Part shown: positions 17,566 to 26,734 of the stretch, piece by piece
Numbering within the stretch: the stretch's first letter is position 1
Layout of the letters: the number at the start of each line of letters is the position of its first letter
DNA from: Flavonifractor sp. An82
GTDB taxonomy: Bacteria > Bacillota > Clostridia > Oscillospirales > Oscillospiraceae
Direction of reading: 5' to 3'
Assembly (NCBI RefSeq): GCF_002159265.1
Contig: NZ_NFHG01000003.1
Location: 124,001 to 188,000, forward strand
Length of the DNA: 64,000 nt
Notes under the pieces: model-generated
Told to the model about the DNA's origin: nothing
Databases searched by the model: none
The model's input: only the letters and a program-made list of their open reading frames with translations
Program-made: the position numbers and the translations under genes

Positions 17566-17593
17566 ACGGGGCTGGCCGTACGGTCAGCCCCGT
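17566..17593 (+). terminator. Hairpin terminator after the 288-aa gene
   Basis: ACGGGGCTGGCCG pairs with CGGTCAGCCCCGT around TA (13-bp stem). The same hairpin family occurs at 36030-36065 and, in variant form, at 37625-37660. Confidence 0.65.
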
Positions 17594-17659
17594 ACTCTTT
17601 GTCAACAGTGTATCAAATGATAATTCAAGCAGGAATGCCTCGGTAGCTTTGCCGCTTCA

Positions 17660-17688
17660 TTGTATCTCAGCAAATTTTTTGGTATACT
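17660..17688 (+). promoter_or_regulatory. Promoter of the truncated sigma-54 activator copy
   Basis: TTGTAT (17660-17665), 17-bp spacer, TATACT (17683-17688). The intact copy's promoter at 35939-35968 is the same with an 18-bp spacer. Confidence 0.5.
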
Positions 17689-17723
17689 GAGGGCACAAGA
17701 CTGCATAATGGGTGGTGGGCTTC

Positions 17724-17876
17724 ATGCACATTGAGATGACGGAGCAGCAGATGCGTACACGGGGCGGGGTGCTGGATGAGCTGCTGGAAAAAGCTTTTGA
17801 CGCTGCGGTGATCGTGAACTGGGAGGGGCGCTTTGTATACAACACAAAGGGCTCCCTGAGCTATGCCGCCTTGTGA
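17724..17876 (+). pseudogene. 5' fragment of the sigma-54 activator gene
   Basis: Encodes MHIEMTEQQMRTRGGVLDEL and continues through KAFDAAVIVNWEGRFVYNTK, then diverges and stops at TGA after 50 codons. It matches residues 1-45 of the intact activator at 34524-35903 and is cut at the edge of the inverted repeat. It could still be transcribed and translated into a short PAS fragment. Confidence 0.75.
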
Positions 17877-17994
17877 TAGTTATTTACTTCCTTATCACTG
17901 CCCCGGACATGATAGAGCTCCTCGGTTGTTTCATTGATGAGTAGGCCCATGAATCGTAGCTCAGACAGGTTTTGCGTGTCAGGGCAAAGCGCAT

Positions 17995-20562
17995 TTACGC
18001 ATCCTTTCCGCTGCGCTGAAGCGCAGTGCCCAGGCTGTCAATGATGGTGATGACCAGACCCCGGATGGAGTTTTCCGTGGTGCGGTAGGGCGCGATGCGC
18101 AGCGTGTAGAAGCGCCCGTTCATGGCAGTGATCTCCCGGTCGATGGAGGTCAGGGTCTTCAGGACAGCGCGGCAGTCCTGCTCAATCTCCTCGTCGGGAA
18201 AGCTGTGGGCGAAGATCTGGATGGGCCGCCCAATGTCGTGCTCCATGAGATTGAACTCACGGCCCACATACTCCGTGAACTTGCGGATATTCAGGTTGCT
18301 GTCCACAAAGAGGATGCCGATCATGGTGGAGGACAGGAAGTTGGACAGGTCATCGGTCATCATGGTCAGTTCGTCCAGCTTCAGCTGGTGCTCCGTATTG
18401 ACGGTATACAGCTCCTCGTTGACGGACTGCAGTTCCTCTGTGGAACTTTGAAGTTCCTCGTTGGCGGTGAGCAGCTCCTCATTGGCGGCCTGCAGTTCCC
18501 CATTCACGGTCTCCAGCCGCTGGATGGTGGCCCGCAGATCGTTCTGGGACTCTTGGAACTCCCGCTCCAGGTCGGTGATGCGCCGGGCTGCTGTGGCATC
18601 CAGATCAAATTTTTCTACCTTACCTTCGACCGCGGCGCCAGAGTGCTCCTGGAAGAGAACGGCAATCAGGCCGTCATCCTCGTCTGTCTCGCCGGGAACC
18701 GGTTCCACCGTCAGGCTGATCACCCTCCGCCCGGAGGGACAGTCGACCACGATATCGGTATAGGTGATAGCGGTATGTTCGTTCCGGCAGCGGCTGATGG
18801 CGGTAGCCGACACCAGGGACAGATCCTCGCTGAGCATGTGGAAGAAATTGAGGGAAGCACGCCCGGGGGCCAGGGACAGATAGTCGCTGTAATTGCCGAA
18901 GAAATGGAGAACCGTATTCTCCGCATTGAGAACCACCGAAGCAGGCAGATGGCGCTCCAGGAACCGGACATAGCGGCTCTCCATCGCGGTCTCCTCGCTC
19001 TGGGACATACCTGCCCGGATGCTCTTCAGGGATATGGCCTGGACGTTGGGGATATTGAAGGCGGGCGGAGTCAGATCCTCAACTTTGCCCTCCGCCTTGT
19101 GGACATAGATCTTCTCCGCGTTGCATACAGGCTTAAAGAGATTCACATACTCTCCGGCGGTCTCACTCTTGCCCAGGAACAGGAAGCCGCCGTTTTTCAG
19201 CGCCTGGTGGAAGATGGCGAACAGTCCCCGCCGCATCACCGGCTGGAAATAGATCATCACGTTCCGGCAGCAGATCAGATCCAGCTTGCCAAAGGGGGGA
19301 TCAGAGAACATGTTGTGGGTGGCAAAGACGATCATCCGCCGGATCTCTTTGGAAATCTGGTACTGGTCGCCCACCTTCAGGAAATACTTGGCCAGACGGG
19401 TGGGGGTGACATCGTCGATAATATTTTCCGAAAAGCCCCCCTTGCCTGCCTGCTCGATGGCCCGGCTGTCCACATCCGTGGCGAAGATCTTCACATCCCG
19501 CTTGACGTTCAGCTCCTCCATGACCTCCTGGAACAGGATGGCGATGGAGTAGGCCTCCTCTCCGGTGGAGCAGCCGGCGGACCAGACGCGGATGGGTTCT
19601 TCCTCCTTGGCCCGCTCCACGATCTTGTAGATGGCGTTGTACTTGAGCTTTTCAAAAAACGCCGGCTCCCGGAAGAAGTTGGTCACCCCGATCAGAATCT
19701 CCTTGGCCAGAATCTGAACCTCTTCAGCGTTGTCCCCCAGCAGATGGGCAAACTCCGTCAGACTGGGCGTGTGGGTGACCAGCATCCGCCGCTCAATGCG
19801 CCGGAGGATGGTAGAGCGCTTATAGTATGTAAAGTCGATACCGCTGGCGTTTTTCAGAATGGTGTAGATGTGAGACAGGGTCTCCTCCTCGGAGAAGGGG
19901 GATTCCTCTTCGGACAGAAGGCTGTCGCTCCGCAGCGGGCGCAACAGGGTTGGTGTGTTGGAAAAATTCAAAATTTCCTCGGCGATCTCCTCCGGGGAGA
20001 GGACAAAGTCCGCCAGACCCGTACTGATGACGCTCTTGGGCATCCCGTCGAACTTGGCGCTCTCCGGGGCCTGGGCGATGACAAGTCCGCCGTGTTCCTT
20101 TACGAACTTGACGCCGTTGGTGCCGTCGGTGCCGGTGCCGGAGAGAACCACTGCGATGGAGTGCTCCTTTTTGTCCTCCGCCAGGGAGGAGAAGAAGATG
20201 TCAATGGGGTGGTTCAGGGTCACCGGCGCGTAGTCCGTCAGCTCCAGCTTGCCGCCCTTGATGGTCATGAACTTCTTGGGCGGGATCAGGTAGACGTTGT
20301 CCGGTTCCACAACCATGTTGTTCTCTGCCTGATAGACCGGCATCTCGGTGTGCTTGCTCAGGATGTCGGCCATCAGGCTCTTATAGTCCGGGGACAGATG
20401 CTGTACCACCACAAAGCTCAGCCCGCTGTTGGGCGGCATACAGCTGAAGAACTGCTGCAGCGCCTCCAGGCCGCCGGCGGATGCGCCGATGCCAATGACC
20501 AGGGGCGCCGGTGTGGGATTCATGCCCGCTGGCTTTTCCAGATTCTTGCCGGTGTTGCTCAT
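17995..20562 (-). CDS. CheB-CheR fusion with PAS domain
   Basis: One protein of 855 residues combining methylesterase and methyltransferase. Residues 20-215 are a CheB catalytic domain with the triad residues visible: Ser28 in GIGASAGGLEAL, His55 in VVQHLSPDY, Asp146 in SGTGTDGTNG. Residues about 230-500 are CheR, with the SAM-binding VWSAGCSTGEEAYSIAI and CCRNVMIYF. A coiled coil of ELQ-rich repeats (about 655-725) leads to a C-terminal PAS domain (about 735-845). CheB lacks a receiver domain. Such fusions regulate signalling in non-chemotaxis pathways. Its start overlaps the stop of the upstream c-di-GMP gene by 4 nt, implying one signalling unit. Confidence 0.93.
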   Translation of the reverse strand: MSNTGKNLEKPAGMNPTPAPLVIGIGASAGGLEALQQFFSCMPPNSGLSFVVVQHLSPDYKSLMADILSKHTEMPVYQAENNMVVEPDNVYLIPPKKFMTIKGGKLELTDYAPVTLNHPIDIFFSSLAEDKKEHSIAVVLSGTGTDGTNGVKFVKEHGGLVIAQAPESAKFDGMPKSVISTGLADFVLSPEEIAEEILNFSNTPTLLRPLRSDSLLSEEESPFSEEETLSHIYTILKNASGIDFTYYKRSTILRRIERRMLVTHTPSLTEFAHLLGDNAEEVQILAKEILIGVTNFFREPAFFEKLKYNAIYKIVERAKEEEPIRVWSAGCSTGEEAYSIAILFQEVMEELNVKRDVKIFATDVDSRAIEQAGKGGFSENIIDDVTPTRLAKYFLKVGDQYQISKEIRRMIVFATHNMFSDPPFGKLDLICCRNVMIYFQPVMRRGLFAIFHQALKNGGFLFLGKSETAGEYVNLFKPVCNAEKIYVHKAEGKVEDLTPPAFNIPNVQAISLKSIRAGMSQSEETAMESRYVRFLERHLPASVVLNAENTVLHFFGNYSDYLSLAPGRASLNFFHMLSEDLSLVSATAISRCRNEHTAITYTDIVVDCPSGRRVISLTVEPVPGETDEDDGLIAVLFQEHSGAAVEGKVEKFDLDATAARRITDLEREFQESQNDLRATIQRLETVNGELQAANEELLTANEELQSSTEELQSVNEELYTVNTEHQLKLDELTMMTDDLSNFLSSTMIGILFVDSNLNIRKFTEYVGREFNLMEHDIGRPIQIFAHSFPDEEIEQDCRAVLKTLTSIDREITAMNGRFYTLRIAPYRTTENSIRGLVITIIDSLGTALQRSGKDA

Positions 20563-23500
20563 TTCCGCTCCTCCTCGTTTTCGCCCTTCTGTTCTGCGGG
20601 TACCCTGTTGCGAAGATATCTTTCTTCAAATACGCCTGCCGGCAGAGGCTGATCGTAATAGTAGCCCTGGGCATAGGGACAGCCTATCTTCCGCAGGGTA
20701 TCCAGCTGCCCCTGGGTCTCCACACCCTCTGCCACACAGTTCATATGATGCGTGCTGCAGATCTGAACAATATCCTGAACCAGAGTCTGCCCGATGGGGT
20801 TTTCTGCCACGTCTGCAATGAGGCTGCGGTCGATCTTGATGGTGTCAAACTTCACATTGGTGAAGAGCGGCAGATTGGCGTACTGTGACCCGAAATCGTC
20901 CAGGCTCAGACGCAGGCCGCAGGCGTGGAACCGCTCCACGATCGCCCGGAACTCGGATGTTTCGATCCCGCCGCCCCGTTCTGTGATTTCCAGTTCCAGC
21001 GCCGACGCGGGAAGAGCCGGATAGCGGCTCTGGATCGCCAGCACAGACGCCAGCGTAGAGGGGTGTACCAATGTCATCCGGGAGAGGTTCACAGCTACCG
21101 GGACAGTGCCCAGGCCGGCGGCACGCCACTGCTCTGCCTGCGCAAGGCTCTGCTCCAGGACGAAGAGATCCAGCACCCGGATCACGCCGGACTCCTCCAG
21201 ATATTCAATGAACTGGGCGGGCGGAATGAGCGTTCCGTCCTCATCAATCCCGCGCACCAGGGCCTCCGCACCGGAAAGCGCGCCGGTTCGGATGTCGAAC
21301 TGGGGTTGGAAGTAGACGGTGAAGCGGCCATCGTGCATTGCCTCGTCCACGGTGGAGGGGTTCTCCGCTTCAGCAGCCAGGGGCGGGATCTCAGCCGTGA
21401 GCTCGGCGTGTTCCACGCGCATGGCTTTTTTGGCCTCCAGGGTCAGACGCTGCCCGGTAAAGACACCGTCCGCCCAGGCGCGTCCAATACGTACCTGCTT
21501 GGGATAACGGCGCTGAAGGATAGACCGCAGACGGCCGCACCGGCCCAGAAATACCTCGCGGGTGGTGTTGGGGTAGAAGACGACAAATTCCGCCTCCCGT
21601 GTGCGAAACAGCAGCGTCGGGCCGAAAAGCTCCGCTAGTGTTTTGGAAATATACCAGAGCATCCGGCTCCCATACTCAAAGCCGTGCCGGCTTTTGACGG
21701 CAGAGAGGCCCGGGATATCCAGGGAGACCGCGCCCATGGAGCTGTAGTGCTCCGAGTTAAGGACATAGAGGGTCTCCATATAGGCACGCATATCCGGGAG
21801 CCCCATCAGCCGCTCAGTGGCTGCGGACGGCCGCTCCTCTCCGCTGAACCGCTCCCGCTGCTGCAGCATGAAGGGGATCAGCTTACTGAACAGCGCCGCG
21901 TCCGCCGGATGCTTTCGCGCATTTTCAATGCACAGGAATCCCAGCACCTCCTGTTGTGTATCCCGGATCAGCGGAAAGACGGTAAAATGCCAGGGCCGCT
22001 CCCGCGCTCCCTCCGTGCCGGGCTCAACAGGGAGCGTCCGCGTGAGGAAGAGGGGCGCCCGTTTATCCATGCACTGCCTCAGCAGGGGGAACCGTTCCAG
22101 CTGCATGCCGGAGACCACCTGCTGGATGCTGCGCTTCCCGCCGCCCGTCCACTCGAAGGTCATGATGACCGCATGGCGGTTCTCTACCAGCATCAGGGTG
22201 TAGACCCGGTCGGCCCGGTAATAGGCACCGATGGTCTGCAGCACGCCCATGAGGGAGGCGTCCAGCGTTTTTGCCGTCAGCATGGCAGACACGCAGTCCA
22301 GAGCCACATCCTTTTCCCGCTCCGACAGCGGACGGTCCATCTCCGAGGTGTGGACGGAGATCCGATCCTCGCCGGTATCGGACTGCAGCTGAGTCCAGTT
22401 CCAGTCCTCCCGCTCCTGCGCAAAGGCAACCGTGTCCGTTGCGGCACTCCACCAGAAGGCGCATACCCGGGCGGCCTGTGCCAGCATGGAGGGGTAATTC
22501 GCAGTCGCCGCAGGCATCAGGTCAATGCCGATGATAAAGCGGAGGCCGTTGTAGGCCGGGTCGGGGGACAGCATCCGGCGCAGCGCGGCGACCGCCTCCT
22601 CCAGACGGCGGCGCAGCGCCTCCTTTTCCACCACGTCGGGGAATACGGCGATTATCTGGTTGGGGGTGTACTGTCCCAGGAGACAGCTTCCGCCCAGCAC
22701 CAGGGACAGGCCTGCGGCGATGCTGTAGCGTGTCCGGTCGGCACCTGCGGCAGGAAGCTGTTTTTCCAGGCCGCTGATCTGAAGAACCGCCACGGCGCGA
22801 TTGCCGTTTTTCCGGTGGGAAAACAGGATTTCCGCCATCTGCTGCACGGTATCCCGCCTGAACAGCCGGCTGACCGGATCCCGCCGGGCGCCGCTGCGGA
22901 TCACCTGGTCGAAGTGCCGGGCGGAATCCAGCCGGATCAGGTAGACGAAGAGGTAGACATGGTGGGACACAGGCTCCTCAGCCAAGTAGAGAATATGGCG
23001 GATCCAGCGGATACTGCCGCCCCGGTCGGCCCGCCGGTATTCCGCACAGAGCCAGCGCTGTCCCGCATGGTAGAGCTGCAGCAGCCTGTCCCGGTCAAAA
23101 TTGTCCAGGAAATCCTGCTGCTCTCCCTTACAAAAGATGTTCTGCTTTTCGGCCCGCAGGGCCTCGGAACAGGGAGTATCCTGCATCTGCCCGCTGAGAT
23201 CGGCCCCCTCCAGCCACAGTGCCTCGATCTGATCCAGATCCAGGTTGGCCCTCATCCGCATCATGAGATCCGCCATCAGGCATTCCGGAAGCTGCTGCTG
23301 ATCCGGGCACCAGCCCCCTGCCCCGGTGAAGGCCTGGGGCAAGTCCTCCAGCACGCCCACGGCCCGCACAGCCCGGCCCACATCATCGAACAGCATCCGA
23401 TAGGAGATCGAGACCCAGCTGAAGCAGCCGGTATTCCGGCGGCGGACGGCAAAATTGCCGAAGCCCTGAACGCATCCGCCCAGCAGTTCCTGCGCAAACA

Positions 23501-24674
23501 CCTGAAACTGGGCCACGGAATTGGGATGGATCCAGCCCCCCTCAATCAGATCATCCGGGAAAAGGCGGGAGCCGTCGCCGAGGGGATCTTCCTTCCCGTC
23601 CTGCTGGTATCGCCGAAATACCTTGCGGGAGACATCCACCTCCCAGAGCTGCGTGGCCGTCTGCTCAAAGGCCGTCTGAAGCCGCTGGATCTGTTCCTCC
23701 TGACGCAGCTGGGTTTCCTTGAACTGGGAGATGTCTGTGGTCGTGACCAGCATGACCGGGGAGCCGCTGTCATAATCGATCTGAGCGGCCCGGACATGCC
23801 ACCAGAGCCAGCCTTTTCCATCCCCCGCTGAGACGCGGTGGGTGTGCTTTACCACCGCCCCCTGCCGCAGTCCTTCCCGCAGGGCTTTGATCAGAGAGTT
23901 ATAGTCGTCCGGGTGAATGAGATCCGTCAGCGGTTTGGGAAGTGGATAAGTGCCCGGTTCGCCGCCGATGATCCGGCAAAAACTGGGGCTGACGTAAATC
24001 AAACGGGGGGCATCCCCCATCTCCAGCAGCGCCACGCCGCTGTCGATATTTTCCAGCAGGCCGCTGAGCGTGAGGGCATTGACAGGGCGGACATCCTGCG
24101 CCTTCTGATATTTTCCTTGGCTTTTCAGACAATATTGGTGCTTGCCGGCCTTCTTTGCCTTATAGAGGGCCAGATCCGCTGACTGATACAGGCTGTCAAA
24201 TTCCTGTCCATGTCCCGCAAAGTGGACGCCTACACTGGCTGTTACATTGACGATCTTCTGATCGCCCAGAACCAGATGCAGCTTGTCACAGATCATGGCG
24301 GCCTTTGTGCGGATCAGCTCCTCGGTCAGCTGGCCGCACAGGAATACCGCAAACTCGTCCCCGCCCAGGCGTCCTACAATATCGCTTGCCCGGGAAAGGC
24401 CGGAGAGGATCCGCCCTGCCTGCCGGATGGCCTGGTCGCCTGCCCGGTGGCCCAGCGTGTCGTTGATCTGCTTGAAGTTGTCCAAATCCACAATGAACAG
24501 CGCGCAGGTCTCTTCCGGTGTCATTGCCTGCAGACGCTCCTGGATGGACTGCTCCATGGTCGCCCGGTTCAAAAGCCCTGAAAGCGCGTCTCTGGACGCA
24601 CGCCGCTGCAGATCCTCCAGAAGAAGATCCTGGCTGGGGGCTTTATCCGATGTCCCCAAGTTTTTCCCTCTCAT
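20559..24674 (-). CDS. Multidomain c-di-GMP protein: GGDEF, PAS repeats, GAF, EAL
   Basis: 1371 residues. An N-terminal diguanylate cyclase domain has an intact RLGGDEFAVF at about 102-111. It is followed by two PAS-like regions (about 215-460), a degenerate GGDEF (about 610-760), a GAF domain (about 800-960), a second degenerate GGDEF, and a C-terminal EAL phosphodiesterase domain from about 1110 with GAEALVRG, ELEITERG, LDDFGSQYANL, KIDRSLI and AEGVETQGQL all present, so it should hydrolyse c-di-GMP. No membrane helices, so it senses cytoplasmic signals. The ATG at 24674, with AGGA upstream, is preferred to the frame's first start. Confidence 0.92.
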   Translation of the reverse strand: MRGKNLGTSDKAPSQDLLLEDLQRRASRDALSGLLNRATMEQSIQERLQAMTPEETCALFIVDLDNFKQINDTLGHRAGDQAIRQAGRILSGLSRASDIVGRLGGDEFAVFLCGQLTEELIRTKAAMICDKLHLVLGDQKIVNVTASVGVHFAGHGQEFDSLYQSADLALYKAKKAGKHQYCLKSQGKYQKAQDVRPVNALTLSGLLENIDSGVALLEMGDAPRLIYVSPSFCRIIGGEPGTYPLPKPLTDLIHPDDYNSLIKALREGLRQGAVVKHTHRVSAGDGKGWLWWHVRAAQIDYDSGSPVMLVTTTDISQFKETQLRQEEQIQRLQTAFEQTATQLWEVDVSRKVFRRYQQDGKEDPLGDGSRLFPDDLIEGGWIHPNSVAQFQVFAQELLGGCVQGFGNFAVRRRNTGCFSWVSISYRMLFDDVGRAVRAVGVLEDLPQAFTGAGGWCPDQQQLPECLMADLMMRMRANLDLDQIEALWLEGADLSGQMQDTPCSEALRAEKQNIFCKGEQQDFLDNFDRDRLLQLYHAGQRWLCAEYRRADRGGSIRWIRHILYLAEEPVSHHVYLFVYLIRLDSARHFDQVIRSGARRDPVSRLFRRDTVQQMAEILFSHRKNGNRAVAVLQISGLEKQLPAAGADRTRYSIAAGLSLVLGGSCLLGQYTPNQIIAVFPDVVEKEALRRRLEEAVAALRRMLSPDPAYNGLRFIIGIDLMPAATANYPSMLAQAARVCAFWWSAATDTVAFAQEREDWNWTQLQSDTGEDRISVHTSEMDRPLSEREKDVALDCVSAMLTAKTLDASLMGVLQTIGAYYRADRVYTLMLVENRHAVIMTFEWTGGGKRSIQQVVSGMQLERFPLLRQCMDKRAPLFLTRTLPVEPGTEGARERPWHFTVFPLIRDTQQEVLGFLCIENARKHPADAALFSKLIPFMLQQRERFSGEERPSAATERLMGLPDMRAYMETLYVLNSEHYSSMGAVSLDIPGLSAVKSRHGFEYGSRMLWYISKTLAELFGPTLLFRTREAEFVVFYPNTTREVFLGRCGRLRSILQRRYPKQVRIGRAWADGVFTGQRLTLEAKKAMRVEHAELTAEIPPLAAEAENPSTVDEAMHDGRFTVYFQPQFDIRTGALSGAEALVRGIDEDGTLIPPAQFIEYLEESGVIRVLDLFVLEQSLAQAEQWRAAGLGTVPVAVNLSRMTLVHPSTLASVLAIQSRYPALPASALELEITERGGGIETSEFRAIVERFHACGLRLSLDDFGSQYANLPLFTNVKFDTIKIDRSLIADVAENPIGQTLVQDIVQICSTHHMNCVAEGVETQGQLDTLRKIGCPYAQGYYYDQPLPAGVFEERYLRNRVPAEQKGENEEERK

Positions 24675-25328
24675 AGGCGCTTCCTCACTTCTTCGTCGAT
24701 CCGGCCGCGCTGCCGGGCCTGCGGAGTTGTATGCCAATCCGGTGGCTCCGCAGGAACTGCAATGGTTGGAACCGCTACAAAATACAAATTATGTAAATAC
24801 AATCTTGAAATAAAAACGCCCGGGGCTGCGCAGCAGGGAGGGGCGTGTGCGGATCACGGACTGCCAAACGGCATACGATGATGCCGGGGCGCCCGATCTG
24901 ATACCAGTATGTTTCCAGCCGTTTGTCATGCCTTCCAAAAGCCCTGCATCGAAGACCCGGAACGATTCCGACTTTGGAGTATAGTACTAGTTTACTTCCA
25001 CTTGCCGCTTTTTGCAACATTTTTGTGGATGAGCGTCAGAGAAATCCCAACTGCGTGGGGCGGCGGCCCTGGCAGGGAAAAATCCCGGATGGGCAGTGCC
25101 CATCCGGGACATGAGAAGGCAATCAATTCATCTCCAGCCCTTGCAGCATATCACTGAAAGTTCCAATCTGACAGAGATTGCCTGATCCATGAAGCCTGCC
25201 ACAGTGGCTGCTCATTGGACGCCTCGATATCCCGCTGCGTTATCGGTTGATTATCACAGGGATCTGACAGCCTTCCTGGTCAAATACCAATAGCTGAAAA
25301 CGCACCTCATGGTCAGTATTGCCTTACT
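24675..25328. other. Non-coding region with a strong hairpin
   Basis: No gene seen. A perfect 12-bp stem TCCCGGATGGGC/GCCCATCCGGGA (25083-25109) is followed on the minus strand by a T run, so it can terminate leftward transcripts. The left part carries the promoter region of the c-di-GMP gene. Confidence 0.5.
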
Positions 25329-25529
25329 CGTAGAACACCGCCGGGGCGATCCGCTTTGTCAGGTATAGCATTTTTTGTGCTCTCTGCGGTAAACCTTAAA
25401 GATCTCATTTTCACTCTTGTTTTTGTTCCAGAGGGCGATAACACCCATCTCCTTGCAAGTGCTGTCTTTGTGGTTCCGAGTCACCTCATATTACTCGGCG
25501 CTTGCCCACCCGGTGAGGGCAAACCAATC
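25329..25529 (-). pseudogene. Relic of a DUF6076-type gene
   Basis: About 200 bp that align on the same strand with 37761-37968, the 3' part of the broken DUF6076 gene, at clearly reduced identity. Recognisable remains on the minus strand include NKSENEIFKVYRREHKK and VFYE followed by a stop. No open frame survives. It shows that this gene was once present twice in the element. Confidence 0.65.
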
Positions 25530-25583
25530 TCTTGAAAATAATGGGTAATATGCCCCGTTGAGACTTGTAAAAATACAAGAAAC

Positions 25584-25883
25584 CTAGTATACTGAATTAT
25601 AAATATCTCTCTTAACTGACACGATTTTCCTGTGAGTGGTCACAAGAATCACAATAGAGTCTTTTTGATCTGTCCGCGGCAGATTACTAATGGATGCAAG
25701 CACAGGCCATTCTTCCGGCTGTATAATTCCGCTCTGGTAGGAGTCCTTGATCCGCCCGCAGAATTCAGGAACCTGTCCCGCTTTCCTCATATGCGGCCCT
25801 GCCTGGTATATGAAAAATTCCTCTCTTGAAAATCCTTCCTTGCGCCCGTAAACGCTAATAAGTTTGACCCAGGTCTGACACAT
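25584..25883 (-). CDS. EthD-like dimeric alpha/beta-barrel protein, tentative
   Basis: 99 residues from an ATG with AAAGGAG 8 nt upstream. The first 60 residues (WVKLISVYGRKEGFSREEFF, then IYQAGPHMRKAGQVPEF) follow the EthD pattern: a beta strand, a helix 'S.EEF..Y....H', and a conserved His. EthD-like proteins are small ferredoxin-fold dimers linked to breakdown or detoxification of organic compounds, usually without a defined reaction. It is the last gene in a string of minus-strand genes after the catabolic operon. The tail is atypical and the call is uncertain. Confidence 0.5.
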   Translation of the reverse strand: MCQTWVKLISVYGRKEGFSREEFFIYQAGPHMRKAGQVPEFCGRIKDSYQSGIIQPEEWPVLASISNLPRTDQKDSIVILVTTHRKIVSVKRDIYNSVY

Positions 25884-25943
25884 AACGCGGTCTCCTTTCT
25901 CCGCAGTCCTACACCCGTTATTTCTATCAAAACGTCTTTCCCG

Positions 25944-26627
25944 CTACAAGGTCTCTTCTGGAGCCATCTCCGAACCGAATGCAATACGGCGGAGCAGCGG
26001 GGCCAGAGGCCTACGCAGCACTGCGATAATTTTTCCCACCAGGATGGCGGTGAGGATGGTGCCCTCCCGGATACCCACCAGACGGCCGGTGCAGAGGAAG
26101 GAGAGCAGAATGCCGGAGCCCACCACCACACAGTCCACCATGATTTTTGTGTTGTGGAAGGGAACGCCGGACTTGCTGGCAACAGCCAGAGCCAGCCCCT
26201 CCATGGGCATGGGCATCAGCTCCATGCTGACGTAGATGAGTACGCCCAAGGCGATCAACACCATACTGATGGCCAGCATGACCAGCTTACCTGCGTAGGT
26301 GGGAATGGAGAAATCACCGATGACCAGCGCGGCCAGATCCAGGAAATATCCGAACACAACCGAGAACAGGATCTGTGTCAGACTGATCAGCCGGAACTGT
26401 CTGCGCAGGATGAGGATCTGAAGCAGGACATAGATGCTGTAAATGGCAATGACACAGCCGCTCAGGGGGAGGCCGGCGATCAAACTGATCACATATGGGA
26501 GAGAGCTGACGGGGGATATGCCCAAATTGGAGTTAATCGAGATACAAGATCCCAATGCGATCAAAAATAAGCCCGCAATATATAGTAGAAAACGAAATAG
26601 AAATCTCCATCGGTTTGATATCTCCAT
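25944..26627 (-). CDS. YczE/YyaS-family integral membrane protein
   Basis: 227 residues with about five hydrophobic spans (for example FLFRFLLYIAGLFLIALGS, ISLTQILFSVVFGYFLDLAAL, LVMLAISMVLIALGVLIYVS). The segment SNLGISPVSSLPYVIS and MPMEGLALAVASKSG fit the YczE/YyaS group (related to YitT). Proteins of this group are unassigned, presumed transport-related. It starts at an ATG with GAGGAGG. Placed between a MATE exporter and the EthD-like gene. Confidence 0.75.
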   Translation of the reverse strand: MEISNRWRFLFRFLLYIAGLFLIALGSCISINSNLGISPVSSLPYVISLIAGLPLSGCVIAIYSIYVLLQILILRRQFRLISLTQILFSVVFGYFLDLAALVIGDFSIPTYAGKLVMLAISMVLIALGVLIYVSMELMPMPMEGLALAVASKSGVPFHNTKIMVDCVVVGSGILLSFLCTGRLVGIREGTILTAILVGKIIAVLRRPLAPLLRRIAFGSEMAPEETL

Positions 26628-26734
26628 GGATCTACCTCCTCGAGATTTGATTTGCAGCCTGATGAAACATATCGCTCATATAGGTTTCCAGATGGATGTT
26701 TCCGGTTTCCCCTTTGTTAGGGCATTCGTCATGC

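Larger units (their letters stand above)
17307..17858 (+). repeat. Long inverted repeat, left copy (~552 bp)
   Basis: Matches the reverse complement of 35769-36321. It covers the 3' end of the 288-residue gene, its terminator, a promoter and the first ~45 codons of the sigma-54 activator. The first ~400 bp differ at only a few positions (for example GAGATCATC versus GAGGTTATC); the activator-coding part is more diverged. It flanks an 18-kb segment. Confidence 0.9.

Noticed and set aside
18205-20652. 815-codon frame opposite the CheB-CheR gene
   Set aside because: Shadow; composition (His/Gly/Asp rich, no domain) and the intact sense-strand catalytic motifs argue against it.
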